Part shown: positions 27,132 to 35,771 of the stretch, piece after piece
How the letters are laid out: each line of letters begins with the position of its first letter
How positions within the stretch are numbered: position 1 is the stretch's first letter
Assembly (NCBI RefSeq): GCF_000419765.1
Contig: NZ_ATTQ01000002.1
Span: 422,018-486,017 of the forward strand
Length of the DNA stretch: 64,000 nucleotides
Direction of reading: 5' to 3'
Origin: Rhizobium mongolense USDA 1844
Lineage (GTDB): Bacteria; Pseudomonadota; Alphaproteobacteria; Rhizobiales; Rhizobiaceae
The notes under the pieces: generated by a model
Told to the model about the DNA's origin: nothing
Database searches by the model: none
What the model saw: the letters and a program-made list of their open reading frames with translations, nothing else
Translations under genes and position numbers: made by a program

Positions 27132-27184
27132 CTTTTTAGCCACTTCTTTAACGTGGCTGCAAGCCGACCGGCCAAATCACCACG
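27132..27184 (-). promoter_or_regulatory. SAM-II riboswitch aptamer
   Basis: The minus strand from 27184 reads CGTGGTGATTTGG, then GGCTTGCAGCCACGTTAAA and GTGGCTAAAAAG. These are the conserved blocks of the alphaproteobacterial SAM-II (metA-type) aptamer: P1 formed by CGTGG and CCACG, the GGCTTGCA loop and the pseudoknot strand GTGGCTAAA. It binds S-adenosylmethionine and shuts down metZ. About 53 bases, as expected for the class. Confidence 0.93.
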
Positions 27185-27269
27185 GGATAAAGCTGCAATA
27201 CTGCTGTTAGCTTCTTGCGTCAATTCCTTGAGTTTGGTTTTGTCTGACGCAAATTATGGATGGAGCATG

Positions 27270-28361
27270 ATGGCTCGCGAAACTGGAATCTTGGCCGACC
27301 GCGCAATTGCTGCGCTGTTTGAAACGGGCCGCCTCACGAGTGAGCGGGAACTGGACCGCGATCAGATCCAGCCGGCCAGCCTGGACCTGCGCCTGGGCGC
27401 CAAGGCGTTCCGCGTCCGGGCAAGTTTTATGCCGGGCCCCACGCATCTCGTTGCCGACAAGCTCGACCGGCTGAGCCTGCACGTCATTGACCTCTCCGAA
27501 GGTGCCGTGCTCGAAACGGGTTGCGTCTATATCGTGCCCCTCATGGAGCGGCTCGATCTTCCGGCTGAAATGTCCGCCTCGGCCAACCCGAAGAGCTCGA
27601 CTGGCCGCCTCGACATCTTCACCCGTGTCATTACCGACTACGCGCAGGAATTCGACAAGATTCCTGCCGGTTATTCTGGCCCGCTCTATCTGGAAATCAG
27701 CCCGCGCACGTTCCCAGTCGTCGTGCGCCGCGGCTCGCGCCTCTCGCAGATCCGCTTCCGCGTCGGGCATTCGATTCTCGGCGAGCCGGAACTGCAGGCG
27801 CTGCATGATGCGGAAACGCTGGTTGCAAGCTCCAAGCCGAACGTTTCGGGCGGCGGCATTGCGCTGTCGATCGACCTGGCAGGCGACACGGATGGCCTGA
27901 TCGGCTACCGCGGCAAGCATCACACGGCCGTCGTCGATGTCGATAAGAAGGCTGAGCACGATATATTCGATTTCTGGGAGCCGCTTTACAGCCGCGGCCG
28001 CAACGAACTGATCCTCGATCCGGACGAGTTCTATATCCTCGTTTCGCGTGAGGCCGTGCACGTTCCGCCGCACTACGCAGCCGAAATGACGCCCTTCGAT
28101 CCGCTCGTCGGCGAGTTTCGCGTCCACTACGCCGGCTTCTTCGATCCAGGCTTCGGCCACGCGCCTGCCGGCGGCATGGGCAGCCGCGCCGTTCTCGAAG
28201 TCCGCAGCCATGAGGTGCCCTTCATCCTCGAGGACGGCCAGATCGTCGGCCGCCTGGTTTACGAGCACATGCTGGAGAAACCCGAAAGCCTTTATGGTTC
28301 CGGCCTTGGATCGAACTACCAGGCCCAGGGCCTGAAACTCTCGAAGCACTTCCGCATCTGA
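27270..28361 (+). CDS. dcd: 2'-Deoxycytidine 5'-triphosphate deaminase, long bimodular form
   Basis: The 363-residue protein contains two dUTPase-fold modules, as in the long alphaproteobacterial Dcd annotated near 360 residues, rather than the ~190-residue enterobacterial enzyme. Recognisable blocks are QIQPASLDLRLG near residue 30, SSTGRLDIFTRVI near 110, RGSRLSQIRFR near 150 and SRAVLEVRSHEVPF near 310. It deaminates dCTP to dUTP, feeding dTMP synthesis. Two adjacent ATG codons occur; the second (27270) has better spacing to GGAG. Confidence 0.92.
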   Translation: MARETGILADRAIAALFETGRLTSERELDRDQIQPASLDLRLGAKAFRVRASFMPGPTHLVADKLDRLSLHVIDLSEGAVLETGCVYIVPLMERLDLPAEMSASANPKSSTGRLDIFTRVITDYAQEFDKIPAGYSGPLYLEISPRTFPVVVRRGSRLSQIRFRVGHSILGEPELQALHDAETLVASSKPNVSGGGIALSIDLAGDTDGLIGYRGKHHTAVVDVDKKAEHDIFDFWEPLYSRGRNELILDPDEFYILVSREAVHVPPHYAAEMTPFDPLVGEFRVHYAGFFDPGFGHAPAGGMGSRAVLEVRSHEVPFILEDGQIVGRLVYEHMLEKPESLYGSGLGSNYQAQGLKLSKHFRI

Positions 28362-28405
28362 GAGCCTTGACACCGCCACCCATCTGTTGGAAGGCTTCCG
28401 TGATC

Positions 28406-28479
28406 GCGGGTGTAGCTCAATGGTAGAGCAGCAGCTTCCCAAGCTGAATACGAGGGTTCGATTCCCTTCACCCGCTCCA
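28406..28479 (+). tRNA. tRNA-Gly (anticodon CCC)
   Basis: A 74-base cloverleaf: acceptor GCGGGTG/CACCCGC, D-arm GCTC...GAGC, anticodon loop TTCCCAA (anticodon CCC, decoding GGG), T-arm GAGGG-TTCGATT-CCCTT, and encoded CCA. One mismatch sits at the top of the anticodon stem. Confidence 0.95.
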
Positions 28480-28699
28480 ACTGCCCTTTTGTCCGACCCG
28501 GGGGCGCAAGCTTGCAGCGCAGGGCGCTTTCACCGCAAACTGCTTTGCAGGAAGACCTCGTTCGGGCATCCGAATTTCGGCCCTTCAGAACCAGTTACTC
28601 GGATCTTCGGCTGCTATTCCTGGCAGTCGTCAGTGCGTTAATTTAGTTTTGAAAGTTTTCAGGTCGGTTTTTGGTTGGCCAGCTGCCCTAAGCTCTTTA
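28480..28699 (+). other. Spacer between tRNA-Gly and the iterons
   Basis: No gene is visible. The position directly downstream of a tRNA is a classic integration point, but no second copy of the tRNA 3' end was found downstream of the following ATPase gene. Confidence 0.5.
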
Positions 28700-28787
28700 T
28701 CCGAAATGGACGCTCTTGAAATCCGAGATGGACGCATATAGATTCCGAATTGGACGCAGAAAGATTCCCAATTGGACGAAGATGATC
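28700..28787 (+). repeat. Four 22-bp iterons with palindromic core
   Basis: The core TCCGAAATGGA, TCCGAGATGGA, TCCGAATTGGA, TCCCAATTGGA occurs at 28700, 28722, 28744 and 28766, exactly 22 bases apart. Each core is an imperfect palindrome (TCC...GGA) and most are followed by CGC. The array ends at the start codon of the ATPase gene. Exact two-helical-turn spacing suggests cooperative binding of a dimeric protein on one DNA face. Confidence 0.85.
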
Positions 28788-30020
28788 GCGCAAGTGCCTC
28801 TCTATCCACGATATGCAAATGACCGTATCACCGTTGCACTGACGGATACGCCCGTTGTGATGGTGAACGGGCCTCGCCAATGTGGCAAGACTACGCTTGT
28901 AAGAGGGCTCAAAAATGGCAGCCGCCGTTATATTACCCTTGACGATGAGACGGTACTGGCTTCCGCGCGTGCCGACCCTGCGGGCTTCATTCGAGACCTT
29001 GACGTTGCGACCATTGACGAAGTTCAGCGTGCACCCGACCTGTTGCGAGCGATCAAACGAACGGTGGATGATGACCGCCGGCCCGGTCGCTTTCTGCTAA
29101 CAGGCTCGGCCAACATTCTTGCGATGCCGACCATCGCGGAAAGTTTGGCCGGGCGCATGGAAGTAGTTACCTTGCTTCCGCTGTCTCAAGCGGAAATCAA
29201 AGGACATAAAGTCGATTTCATCGAGGACGCCTTCGCTGGCAAGATCCACCAGCCAACAAATTTGGCTCTCGGCAAGGAACTGATCGATATTGTCGTAACC
29301 GGGGGCTACCCAGAGGTTCTTGCCCGCCGCGACAGTCGCCGTCGAGCGGCATGGGCGAGAGAATACACTCGAGCAATCATTGAACGAGACGTGCGCGACA
29401 TCATTGAGGTAGACAAGCTCGAGCAGATGCCGCAATTGATACGGGCGCTCGCCAGCCATGCGAGCCAACTCACGAACTTCTCACAGCTTGGCGGTCAACT
29501 CCGCCTTGACGACAAAACGGTACGGCGTTACATCGGCGTACTCGAACACGTCTTTCTCATAAGGCGTATCGAGCCTTGGTTTCGCAACGATCTCAAGCGG
29601 ATCGTCAAGACACCGAAGTTACACTTCCTAGATACTGGGTTGTTGTCCGTTCTGCTCGGCGCAAGCTCTGAACGGATTACAGCTGACCGTTCGCACTTCG
29701 GAGCGATTCTGGAGAGTTTCGTCATCTCCGAAATTCTTAAAATCGCAAGTTGGTCCAGTGCAGAGGTTCGACTTTCGCACTATCGCGACAAGGATCAGGA
29801 CGAGGTCGATCTCGTCATGGAGAATGAAGTAGGCTCGCTTGTGGCCATGGAAGTCAAAGCATCCGCTACAGTCTCTGCCGGTGATTTCAAGGGATTGCGA
29901 AAAGTGGCGCAGGCGGCCGGTAAAGATTTCCGTCTGGGACTTGTGCTTTACGACGGTGACACCGTTCTTCCCTTCGGCGAGCGCCTCTTCGCAGCACCGC
30001 TGTCATGCCTTTGGAACTGA
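28782..30020 (+). CDS. AAA+ ATPase of the DUF4143 family
   Basis: The 412-residue protein has an N-terminal AAA_14-type ATPase (Walker A NGPRQCGKTT at about 29-38, Walker B VATIDEVQ, sensor LLTGSAN) and a C-terminal DUF4143 domain with a restriction-endonuclease-like core (DEVDLVMEN ... AMEVKAS). Such lone ATPases are widespread in bacteria, often mobile, and have no firmly established role. The start is uncertain: ATG 28782 lacks a Shine-Dalgarno and lies at the end of the iteron array, so initiation may be leaderless or at an upstream ATG at 28728. The downstream gene is unrelated, which supports acquisition as a single cassette. Confidence 0.85.
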   Translation: MIAQVPLYPRYANDRITVALTDTPVVMVNGPRQCGKTTLVRGLKNGSRRYITLDDETVLASARADPAGFIRDLDVATIDEVQRAPDLLRAIKRTVDDDRRPGRFLLTGSANILAMPTIAESLAGRMEVVTLLPLSQAEIKGHKVDFIEDAFAGKIHQPTNLALGKELIDIVVTGGYPEVLARRDSRRRAAWAREYTRAIIERDVRDIIEVDKLEQMPQLIRALASHASQLTNFSQLGGQLRLDDKTVRRYIGVLEHVFLIRRIEPWFRNDLKRIVKTPKLHFLDTGLLSVLLGASSERITADRSHFGAILESFVISEILKIASWSSAEVRLSHYRDKDQDEVDLVMENEVGSLVAMEVKASATVSAGDFKGLRKVAQAAGKDFRLGLVLYDGDTVLPFGERLFAAPLSCLWN

Positions 30021-30192
30021 GTGCGATCAAAAGTGCTCTACAGCAGGATCTGCGGTTCCACTCCCATCAACGCGACCAACCTAACAGTGTCCGACCCGGC
30101 GACATAGGTAACAGATCGTGCCTTGTAGGGGCCGATACAAAACGTCACTATCAGGTCGGGCATTCGATCCACAGGTGGGGCACCTAGACGAT

Positions 30193-30212
30193 CGGGCGGC
30201 TCTAGCCGCCCG
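30193..30212. terminator. Hairpin between convergent ATPase and chemoreceptor genes
   Basis: CGGGCGGC-TCTA-GCCGCCCG is a perfect 8-bp stem three bases from the chemoreceptor stop. No long U-run follows on either strand; it may act as a bidirectional terminator or end-stabiliser. Confidence 0.5.
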
Positions 30213-30215
30213 TTC

Positions 30216-32222
30216 TCAAAATTCTGTCCAATCGGCTTCCTTGTTTTGCGAAGCGCTGTTCATGCCGAATGCGCCGGCAAGCTTCTGGCCAAGTGCGCGT
30301 GCAGGCGAAGCGGCGGGAAGCGTGCTCATTGTCGCCACGCGGATTGCGGGTTTTGATAGGGGGGCCGGACGGGTCACCGCAGGCCGTGCTGGTGCTTGCG
30401 GCATCGGACGTGCCGCTGCGATGAAGCTATCCGTTCCACTCAGGTTGAACTGGCCGAGCAGTTCGTTCAGCGCGGCGGCCTCTGTTGCCAGGCTGTGGCT
30501 TGCTGCCGTGCTCTCTTCGACCATGGCGGCATTCTGTTGCGTGCCCTGGTCCATGGTGTTCACGGCAGTATTGATTTCCTGCAGGCCTGTCGATTGCTCA
30601 CGGGAAGCCTCCGCGATCGCGTGGACGTGCTGGTTGATCTCCTCCACCTCGTGAACGATGGCGTCGAGCGCCTTGCCCGTTGCGCCGACAAGGGCAACGC
30701 CGGTCTGGACATGTGTGCCGGAATTGATGATCAGCGACTTGATCTCCCTTGCCGCATTCGCCGAACGCTGCGCCAGTTCGCGCACTTCCTGAGCGACGAC
30801 CGCAAAGCCCTTGCCCGCTTCGCCCGCACGAGCTGCCTCGACGCCGGCATTCAGGGCGAGCAGGTTCGTCTGGAAGGCGATGTCGTCGATCACGCCGATG
30901 ATATTGCTGATCTCGGCCGAGGACTGCTCGATCTGCTGCATCGCCTTGACGGCATTGCGGACGACTTCGCCGGACTTCTCGGCGCCCGTGCGGGTGCGGG
31001 CAACGAGTTCGCTTGCTTCCTGCGCGCGGCGCGCGGCGTCCTTTACAGTCGTTGTGATCTGTTCCAGCGCGGCAGCGGTTTCCTCCACGGAGGCGGCCTG
31101 CTGCTCCGTGCGCTTCGAAAGTTCGTCGGCCGATGAACGGATTTCATTCGCCCCCGCGCCGATCGCCCGCGCATTGGCGCCGACGGTGCGCATCGCCTCG
31201 TTCAGCTTTTCGACCGAATGGTTGAAGTCGTGGCGCAATCCATCGAGATGTTCTGCGAACGGAACATCGATATGCGAGGCAAGATCGCCCGATGCGAGAC
31301 GGCGCAGCCCGTCGCCGAGCGCCTCTGCCGCGCCGGACAATTCCGCCGCTTCGCGAGCCTTCTGAGCTTCGCGCTCGCGGCGTTCACCATCGGTCACGTT
31401 GCGATCGACTTCCGCTTGGGCTTCAAGCTGGATGCGCTCGATCGCGCTGTTGCGGAAGACTTCGAGCGCTTCGGCCATCTGGCCCACCTCGTCGCGGCGC
31501 TCGAGGCCAGGCACATCGCTGTCGGTCTCGCCTTCGGCAAGGCGTGTCATTCGTTCACGAAGCTTCGCCATCGGCGACGTGATGCCGGCCTGTGCGATGA
31601 CGATGCCGAGCGCGATAGCGCCGATAACGGCCGCCGCGAGTATGGCAAGGCAGAGATTAATGCGCTCATTGAGGCTTGCCGAAACGGCATCTCCGCCATC
31701 GTTGAGCATTGACATCAAGGCATCGTTATTCGCCGTCATCTTCGGTGTCAGTACGGTGAGCTTGGCGTTCAGCTGAGCGGCCGCAATCTGGGCTCCGGCG
31801 CTGTCGCCGGCCTTGCTCATTTCGGCAACCTTGCTTGAAATCGTTTCTATTTCGGCGATTCCGCTGAGAATATCGTCTATCGCCGGCTTGCGGCTGGGTA
31901 CCAGAGCGGCCGCCTCGTTAAGACGGTCGCGCGCTTGCGGCAGCTTGCTCGGTGTGGAAAGCGCGGTATGGAAAGCGGGCGTGCCCGCCTTCAGGCTCGC
32001 CAGCCTCGTGGTCTGCAGCACGGCGGCGACGACAGACGCGCTGGCGCGCGCGCCTTGCATCGCTGCCAATGCTTCATGGTCGATGAAGGCGCTGTATGTC
32101 GCATCCGCATGACGGAACTCGGTGATGACGTAGATCAAACCGCCCATGGCGATCACCCCCAGAAGCATGAGGATGGACATGATCTTGGTTCGAATTTTCA
32201 GGTTCTTCAGCAGTGTTCGCAT
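30216..32222 (-). CDS. Methyl-accepting chemotaxis protein
   Basis: The 668-residue chemoreceptor has an N-terminal transmembrane helix, a periplasmic helical sensor of about 180 residues, a second transmembrane helix (LAAAVIGAIALGIVIA), two HAMP segments and a long signalling domain. The signalling hairpin IDDIAFQTNLLALNAGVEAARAGE is the CheA/CheW contact. The C terminus DWTEF resembles the CheR-tethering pentapeptide. The ATG at 32222 puts the first helix at the N terminus. The ligand is unknown. It is divergent from a binding-protein gene, which might supply a ligand, but the distance is large. Confidence 0.95.
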   Translation of the reverse strand: MRTLLKNLKIRTKIMSILMLLGVIAMGGLIYVITEFRHADATYSAFIDHEALAAMQGARASASVVAAVLQTTRLASLKAGTPAFHTALSTPSKLPQARDRLNEAAALVPSRKPAIDDILSGIAEIETISSKVAEMSKAGDSAGAQIAAAQLNAKLTVLTPKMTANNDALMSMLNDGGDAVSASLNERINLCLAILAAAVIGAIALGIVIAQAGITSPMAKLRERMTRLAEGETDSDVPGLERRDEVGQMAEALEVFRNSAIERIQLEAQAEVDRNVTDGERREREAQKAREAAELSGAAEALGDGLRRLASGDLASHIDVPFAEHLDGLRHDFNHSVEKLNEAMRTVGANARAIGAGANEIRSSADELSKRTEQQAASVEETAAALEQITTTVKDAARRAQEASELVARTRTGAEKSGEVVRNAVKAMQQIEQSSAEISNIIGVIDDIAFQTNLLALNAGVEAARAGEAGKGFAVVAQEVRELAQRSANAAREIKSLIINSGTHVQTGVALVGATGKALDAIVHEVEEINQHVHAIAEASREQSTGLQEINTAVNTMDQGTQQNAAMVEESTAASHSLATEAAALNELLGQFNLSGTDSFIAAARPMPQAPARPAVTRPAPLSKPAIRVATMSTLPAASPARALGQKLAGAFGMNSASQNKEADWTEF

Positions 32223-32908
32223 GGAAAATATCCGCTTTCTTAGGCCTTCTGCTTGCCCGTATTCTGGAAAATCAATGGTTCGAAACTCGGCATGGAGCTG
32301 CGGCATGTTCGAAATGATCTGGTGAGGCTCGACGTCCGCGTCATGCAGCCGGCTGAAAAAAGCCGTCGTCGTTTGCGGCATAAGAATCGATATTGCTTAA
32401 CGGTGGCCTAACGCTCAAAGCCGATCCCCAGGAATTCGAGGCGCGCATTTCTTGGACGCTACGTGCGAGTTCATATGCTGGATTCTTGCTCGGAGTATGA
32501 GGCGTCCCGGAAGAAGGGTTCGTCCGGGGCTGCGAGCATGGTTCGCCACGCGGCGGCGGGCAGCATGAGCAGCCGACCGGCGCCCGATCCATCGCATCCG
32601 GGTCGCCTGTTTGCTGCTTCCATCTTCATTTCGCCCGAGCAGAATGAAGAGGGTATGGCTTCAGAAAACGTTGAAGAGATCGGTCCCGACAGGATCGGCT
32701 AGGCGAAATGAGAAGGCCGATCTCGGCATGCGCCTTTATCCGCCCGGATATTCGTTGCCGCCCGTCAGAGCCGAGGATACCCATCTGCCGCACCTCGATC
32801 CCGCCGTTTGCCATCGTCGAGACGGTGCGGCCCGGCGCATATTCCCCGAAACGCATGACTCTGATACACGATCACCGAGCGATGATGCCCCGACCCCACG
32901 AGCCGGAC
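32223..32908 (+). other. Long intergenic region between chemoreceptor and binding-protein genes
   Basis: About 690 bases. Frames open here have no ribosome-binding site or family signature; they look like non-coding leader or eroded sequence. No strong hairpin was noticed. Confidence 0.45.
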
Positions 32909-33781
32909 ATGAGACAATCTTTCCTCGCCTCTACAAGGTTTAAGGTTTTTTTAACCCTCTTGCAATTAGTAGCTGCATTATGTGCCGCACCTGGCTTTGC
33001 GCAGCAGACGCCGTCGTCGCTGCCGCTGCTTTTTGATGCCCGCGAAAGACTTGCCAAGCCGGACCTTTCGTCGCTCGTCCGCCTCCGCTTTCTCACCTCT
33101 GTCGACTTCCCGCCCTTCAACTTTACCGATCAGAACGGCAAGCTGGCGGGTTTCAATATCGATCTGGCCCGCGAGATCTGCGATGAATTGGAAGTTGCTG
33201 CGAAATGCGAGATCCAGGCGCTGCCCTTCGCCGATCTCAAGGAAGCGCTTGCCGCCTCCCAGGGCGATGCCGTCATTGCGGGACTGGCCGTAACCGCGGA
33301 CTTGCGAAAGCAGTTTACCTTCACCCGTCCCTACCTCATGCTGCCGGCCCGCTTTGTGCGCAATGTGAAGGCAGAGATCAACGGGAATACCGCCGCATCG
33401 CTCTCCGGACGTCCGGTCGGCGTCGTCAAGGCGACGGTCCATGAGGCCATGCTAGCCGCCTTTTTTCCGGCAATAAAAGCCGTTCCTTTCGAGAACAAGG
33501 AAGCGATGCTTACTGCTCTGAAGGATGGCAAGGTGGATGCCGCCTTTGCCGATGCCCTGCAATTGTCCTTCTGGGTTTCCTCCCAGGCGTCAGCAAAATG
33601 CTGTGCGCTCTTCGACGGCCCTTATCTGTCGGAGCAGTTTCTGGGGGAAGGAATGACGATCATGCTTCGCCAGAACGACGGCGTATTGACCGCAGCGCTG
33701 GACCACGCGCTTTCAGCGCTTTCCAGAAACGGCCGCCTGCAGGAAATCTATTTGCGTTATTTCCCTTACGGGCTCTATTAA
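32909..33781 (+). CDS. Extracellular solute-binding protein family 3
   Basis: The 290-residue protein has a signal peptide (core LTLLQLVAALCAA, cleavage after FAQ or GFA) and a type-II periplasmic binding fold. FLTSVDFPPFNFTDQNGKLAGFNIDLAREICDEL, shown in pieces, matches the amino-acid/opine binding family: FPPFNF, GKLAGFNIDLA and the inter-lobe hinge YLMLPARFV. The ATG at 32909 is chosen by the signal peptide; the ribosome-binding site is weak. There is no ABC permease nearby, so it may be an orphan binding protein or a sensory partner for the divergent chemoreceptor. Its stop overlaps that of the convergent TerB gene. Confidence 0.85.
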   Translation: MRQSFLASTRFKVFLTLLQLVAALCAAPGFAQQTPSSLPLLFDARERLAKPDLSSLVRLRFLTSVDFPPFNFTDQNGKLAGFNIDLAREICDELEVAAKCEIQALPFADLKEALAASQGDAVIAGLAVTADLRKQFTFTRPYLMLPARFVRNVKAEINGNTAASLSGRPVGVVKATVHEAMLAAFFPAIKAVPFENKEAMLTALKDGKVDAAFADALQLSFWVSSQASAKCCALFDGPYLSEQFLGEGMTIMLRQNDGVLTAALDHALSALSRNGRLQEIYLRYFPYGLY

Positions 33782-34191
33782 CCCTTGCGGAAGCGGGCGA
33801 TCGCACTGCGTTCGATGGCAGCGCAGGTGAGCTTGTCGAGTTCCAGCCGGTCGCGGAGCATGCTGAGCAACCGAAGCTCCTCGGCCTTGACCGAAAGGTC
33901 GGCGGAGGCGACTTCGACGGCAAGTGCATAGGCGGTGTCGTAGAGCCGCGAAGGCAGCGTGTCCTTCACCGTTTCCAAAACGACATCAAGGCCTTCCGGT
34001 CCGGCCAGCAGCGATGCGCAGTCGCGGGCAATCGAAATCAGCTTGTCGTCGTCGAAATCGTTGAAAACCGGCAGAAAGCCGATCAGCTGGCCGATGCGCT
34101 CCATTTCCCGGTCGTTCATCGTGCTGTCGACAGCGGATGCCATCACCATCACGTAAATCAGCGCGTCATGGGCGGAAAGCGGCTTGTTCAT
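33778..34191 (-). CDS. TerB-family protein
   Basis: A 137-residue all-helical protein of the TerB family with MNDREMERIGQLI and SVKAEELRLLSMLRD, segments that carry the acidic metal-binding residues of the fold. TerB was named for tellurite resistance, but single-domain TerB proteins in rhizobia have no proven role. The ATG is placed at the start of the first helix. No other ter genes are near. Confidence 0.82.
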   Translation of the reverse strand: MNKPLSAHDALIYVMVMASAVDSTMNDREMERIGQLIGFLPVFNDFDDDKLISIARDCASLLAGPEGLDVVLETVKDTLPSRLYDTAYALAVEVASADLSVKAEELRLLSMLRDRLELDKLTCAAIERSAIARFRKG

Positions 34192-34253
34192 TCGGTCATT
34201 CCCTCTGCTTCGGCTGGAGTTTAGGAATTGCCGTGCGCCATTACAAGGGATCG

Positions 34254-34994
34254 CTAGATCGGATCGAGAGGATTGTCCGGCGGCGGTGCGGGCGGTAGCG
34301 TCAGCGGCGCGCCCTTGCGCGGATCCTCGCCATAGACGCCTTTCTTCTCCGCTTTGGCTTTCGCAGCGGCTTCGGCCAGTGCCGATCCGGCGGCCGCATC
34401 CGCCCAGCCGTTTTCGACGAGCCATTCGGAAATATCCTGCGCACCGATCTTGCAGGAGGCGGTCGTGACACCGGTCCAGTTGGCGTCCTCCAGATCGCAG
34501 GTGACCGAGCGCAGCCGCAGAAAGAGCCGGAAATTCGTCTTCGCCAGCATGCCGCAAGGCCATTCGTTCCCATCCGGTTCTTTGCAGACTTTGTCGGCCT
34601 GTGTCGGAACGATACCGGCAAGGCGCAGCTTCCTGTTTCCGAAGGCGAGAATGCCTGCACTCTCGGCGACCGGCCTCTGCAATGTCGCGGCCTTCTGCGG
34701 CTCAGGCTTTGGCTTTTCCCGCTCGGCCGTGGCAACCCGTTCCAGCGGCTTGCCATCGGCCTGCGCAGGATAAAATCGGCTCGCTTCGTCAACCGGCCGC
34801 GCGCTCATGCTGATCTTTGGATCGGGAAGGGCAAGCGGCGGCTTTGGAGTCTCCTTGGATTCGGCAGTTGTGACGGATTCTTCGCTCGCGGTTGCCGCCG
34901 TGTCCGGCCCGGCAAACCGCTCCCTGCCTGCCGCCAGCATCCCGGCGACGATTGTTATTCCCGCAACAGCTGTCAGAAGTGCTGCAGGCCGCAT
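34254..34994 (-). CDS. Thermonuclease-like (SNase fold) secreted/membrane-anchored protein
   Basis: The 246-residue product has one N-terminal hydrophobic segment (ALLTAVAGITIVAGMLAAG), a low-complexity Pro/Lys/Glu linker (about 30-110) and a C-terminal SNase-like domain. That domain contains KLRLAGIVPTQADKVC, WPCGMLAKTNFRLFLR and WLVENGWADAA. Full thermonucleases carry Arg and Glu catalytic residues that are not clearly present, so the domain may be non-catalytic. The regulator at 35006 lies 11 bases upstream on the same strand, so they may be cotranscribed. Confidence 0.72.
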   Translation of the reverse strand: MRPAALLTAVAGITIVAGMLAAGRERFAGPDTAATASEESVTTAESKETPKPPLALPDPKISMSARPVDEASRFYPAQADGKPLERVATAEREKPKPEPQKAATLQRPVAESAGILAFGNRKLRLAGIVPTQADKVCKEPDGNEWPCGMLAKTNFRLFLRLRSVTCDLEDANWTGVTTASCKIGAQDISEWLVENGWADAAAGSALAEAAAKAKAEKKGVYGEDPRKGAPLTLPPAPPPDNPLDPI

Positions 34995-35005
34995 GGAAGA
35001 TTTTC

Positions 35006-35668
35006 CTATTGGCTGGCCCAGATAATGCGCGCGATCCAATCCACATCGGAAAGCTCGATCGTCCGGTTCGGATGTTCGGGATTGAGTGACATCAGTTCGA
35101 TGGAGCGCGGGCTCTGGCGCAGCAGGACTTTTGCCATCACCTCGCCCTCGCGCGTCTTGACGACGACGCGATCGTTGCGGCGCACCTGCGCGCCCGGCTC
35201 GACGATCAGCACGTCGCCGTCGCGATAAAGCGGCATCATGCTGTCGCCCTGCACTTCGAGCGCATAGACACCAGCCTTCTGGGAGGGGGCGGCTGGAAAT
35301 TCCACCACATCCCATCCGTGGCCTGCGGGGAAACCGCCGTCGTCGAAAAAGCCACCCGCACCGGCCTGTGCGAAGCCGAGCAGGGGAATGGAGCTTCCCT
35401 GCGGGAATGCGCCATCCGGCAGTCCGAACAAGCTGTTTGCCGGTCGCATGAAGCCCATGAACTGCTCCATGGTGGCGCCTGTGGCATCGAGTACCTTGGC
35501 AATCGATTCCGTCGAAGGCCAGCGCAGGCGGCCATCGGCAGATAGCCGCTTGGATTTGTTGAAGGAGGTAGGGTCGAGACCGGCCCGGCGTGCAAGACCA
35601 GACGGCGTCAGGTCGTGCCGTTCGGCAAGCCTGTCGATCGCTGCCCAAATCTGCTCGTGTGACAGCAT
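35006..35668 (-). CDS. LexA/CI-like regulator with S24 peptidase domain
   Basis: The 220-residue protein has an N-terminal helix-turn-helix (LTPSGLARRAGLDPTSFNKS) and a C-terminal S24 domain. Ser143 in VQGDSMMPLYRDGD and Lys180 in VMAKVL form the usual dyad 37 residues apart, with a plausible Ala-Gly cleavage site in FAQAGAGG. It resembles the XRE-type S24 regulators of rhizobia rather than LexA itself. The start at 35668 gives the normal length; an upstream in-frame extension is possible. Confidence 0.85.
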   Translation of the reverse strand: MLSHEQIWAAIDRLAERHDLTPSGLARRAGLDPTSFNKSKRLSADGRLRWPSTESIAKVLDATGATMEQFMGFMRPANSLFGLPDGAFPQGSSIPLLGFAQAGAGGFFDDGGFPAGHGWDVVEFPAAPSQKAGVYALEVQGDSMMPLYRDGDVLIVEPGAQVRRNDRVVVKTREGEVMAKVLLRQSPRSIELMSLNPEHPNRTIELSDVDWIARIIWASQ

Positions 35669-35771
35669 CTTGCCCGATCCTGCGCCCGGTGCCGCTCTCC
35701 AATCGGCAGGAAGACTAACGCCAAGCTTTCTCATAGTAAAGGAAAAAGAGGAATAAAATCCTGTCTTGGAG

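Noticed and set aside
28406..30080. Integrative element bounded by tRNA-Gly
   Set aside because: No duplicated tRNA 3' end and no integrase gene were found after the ATPase gene.
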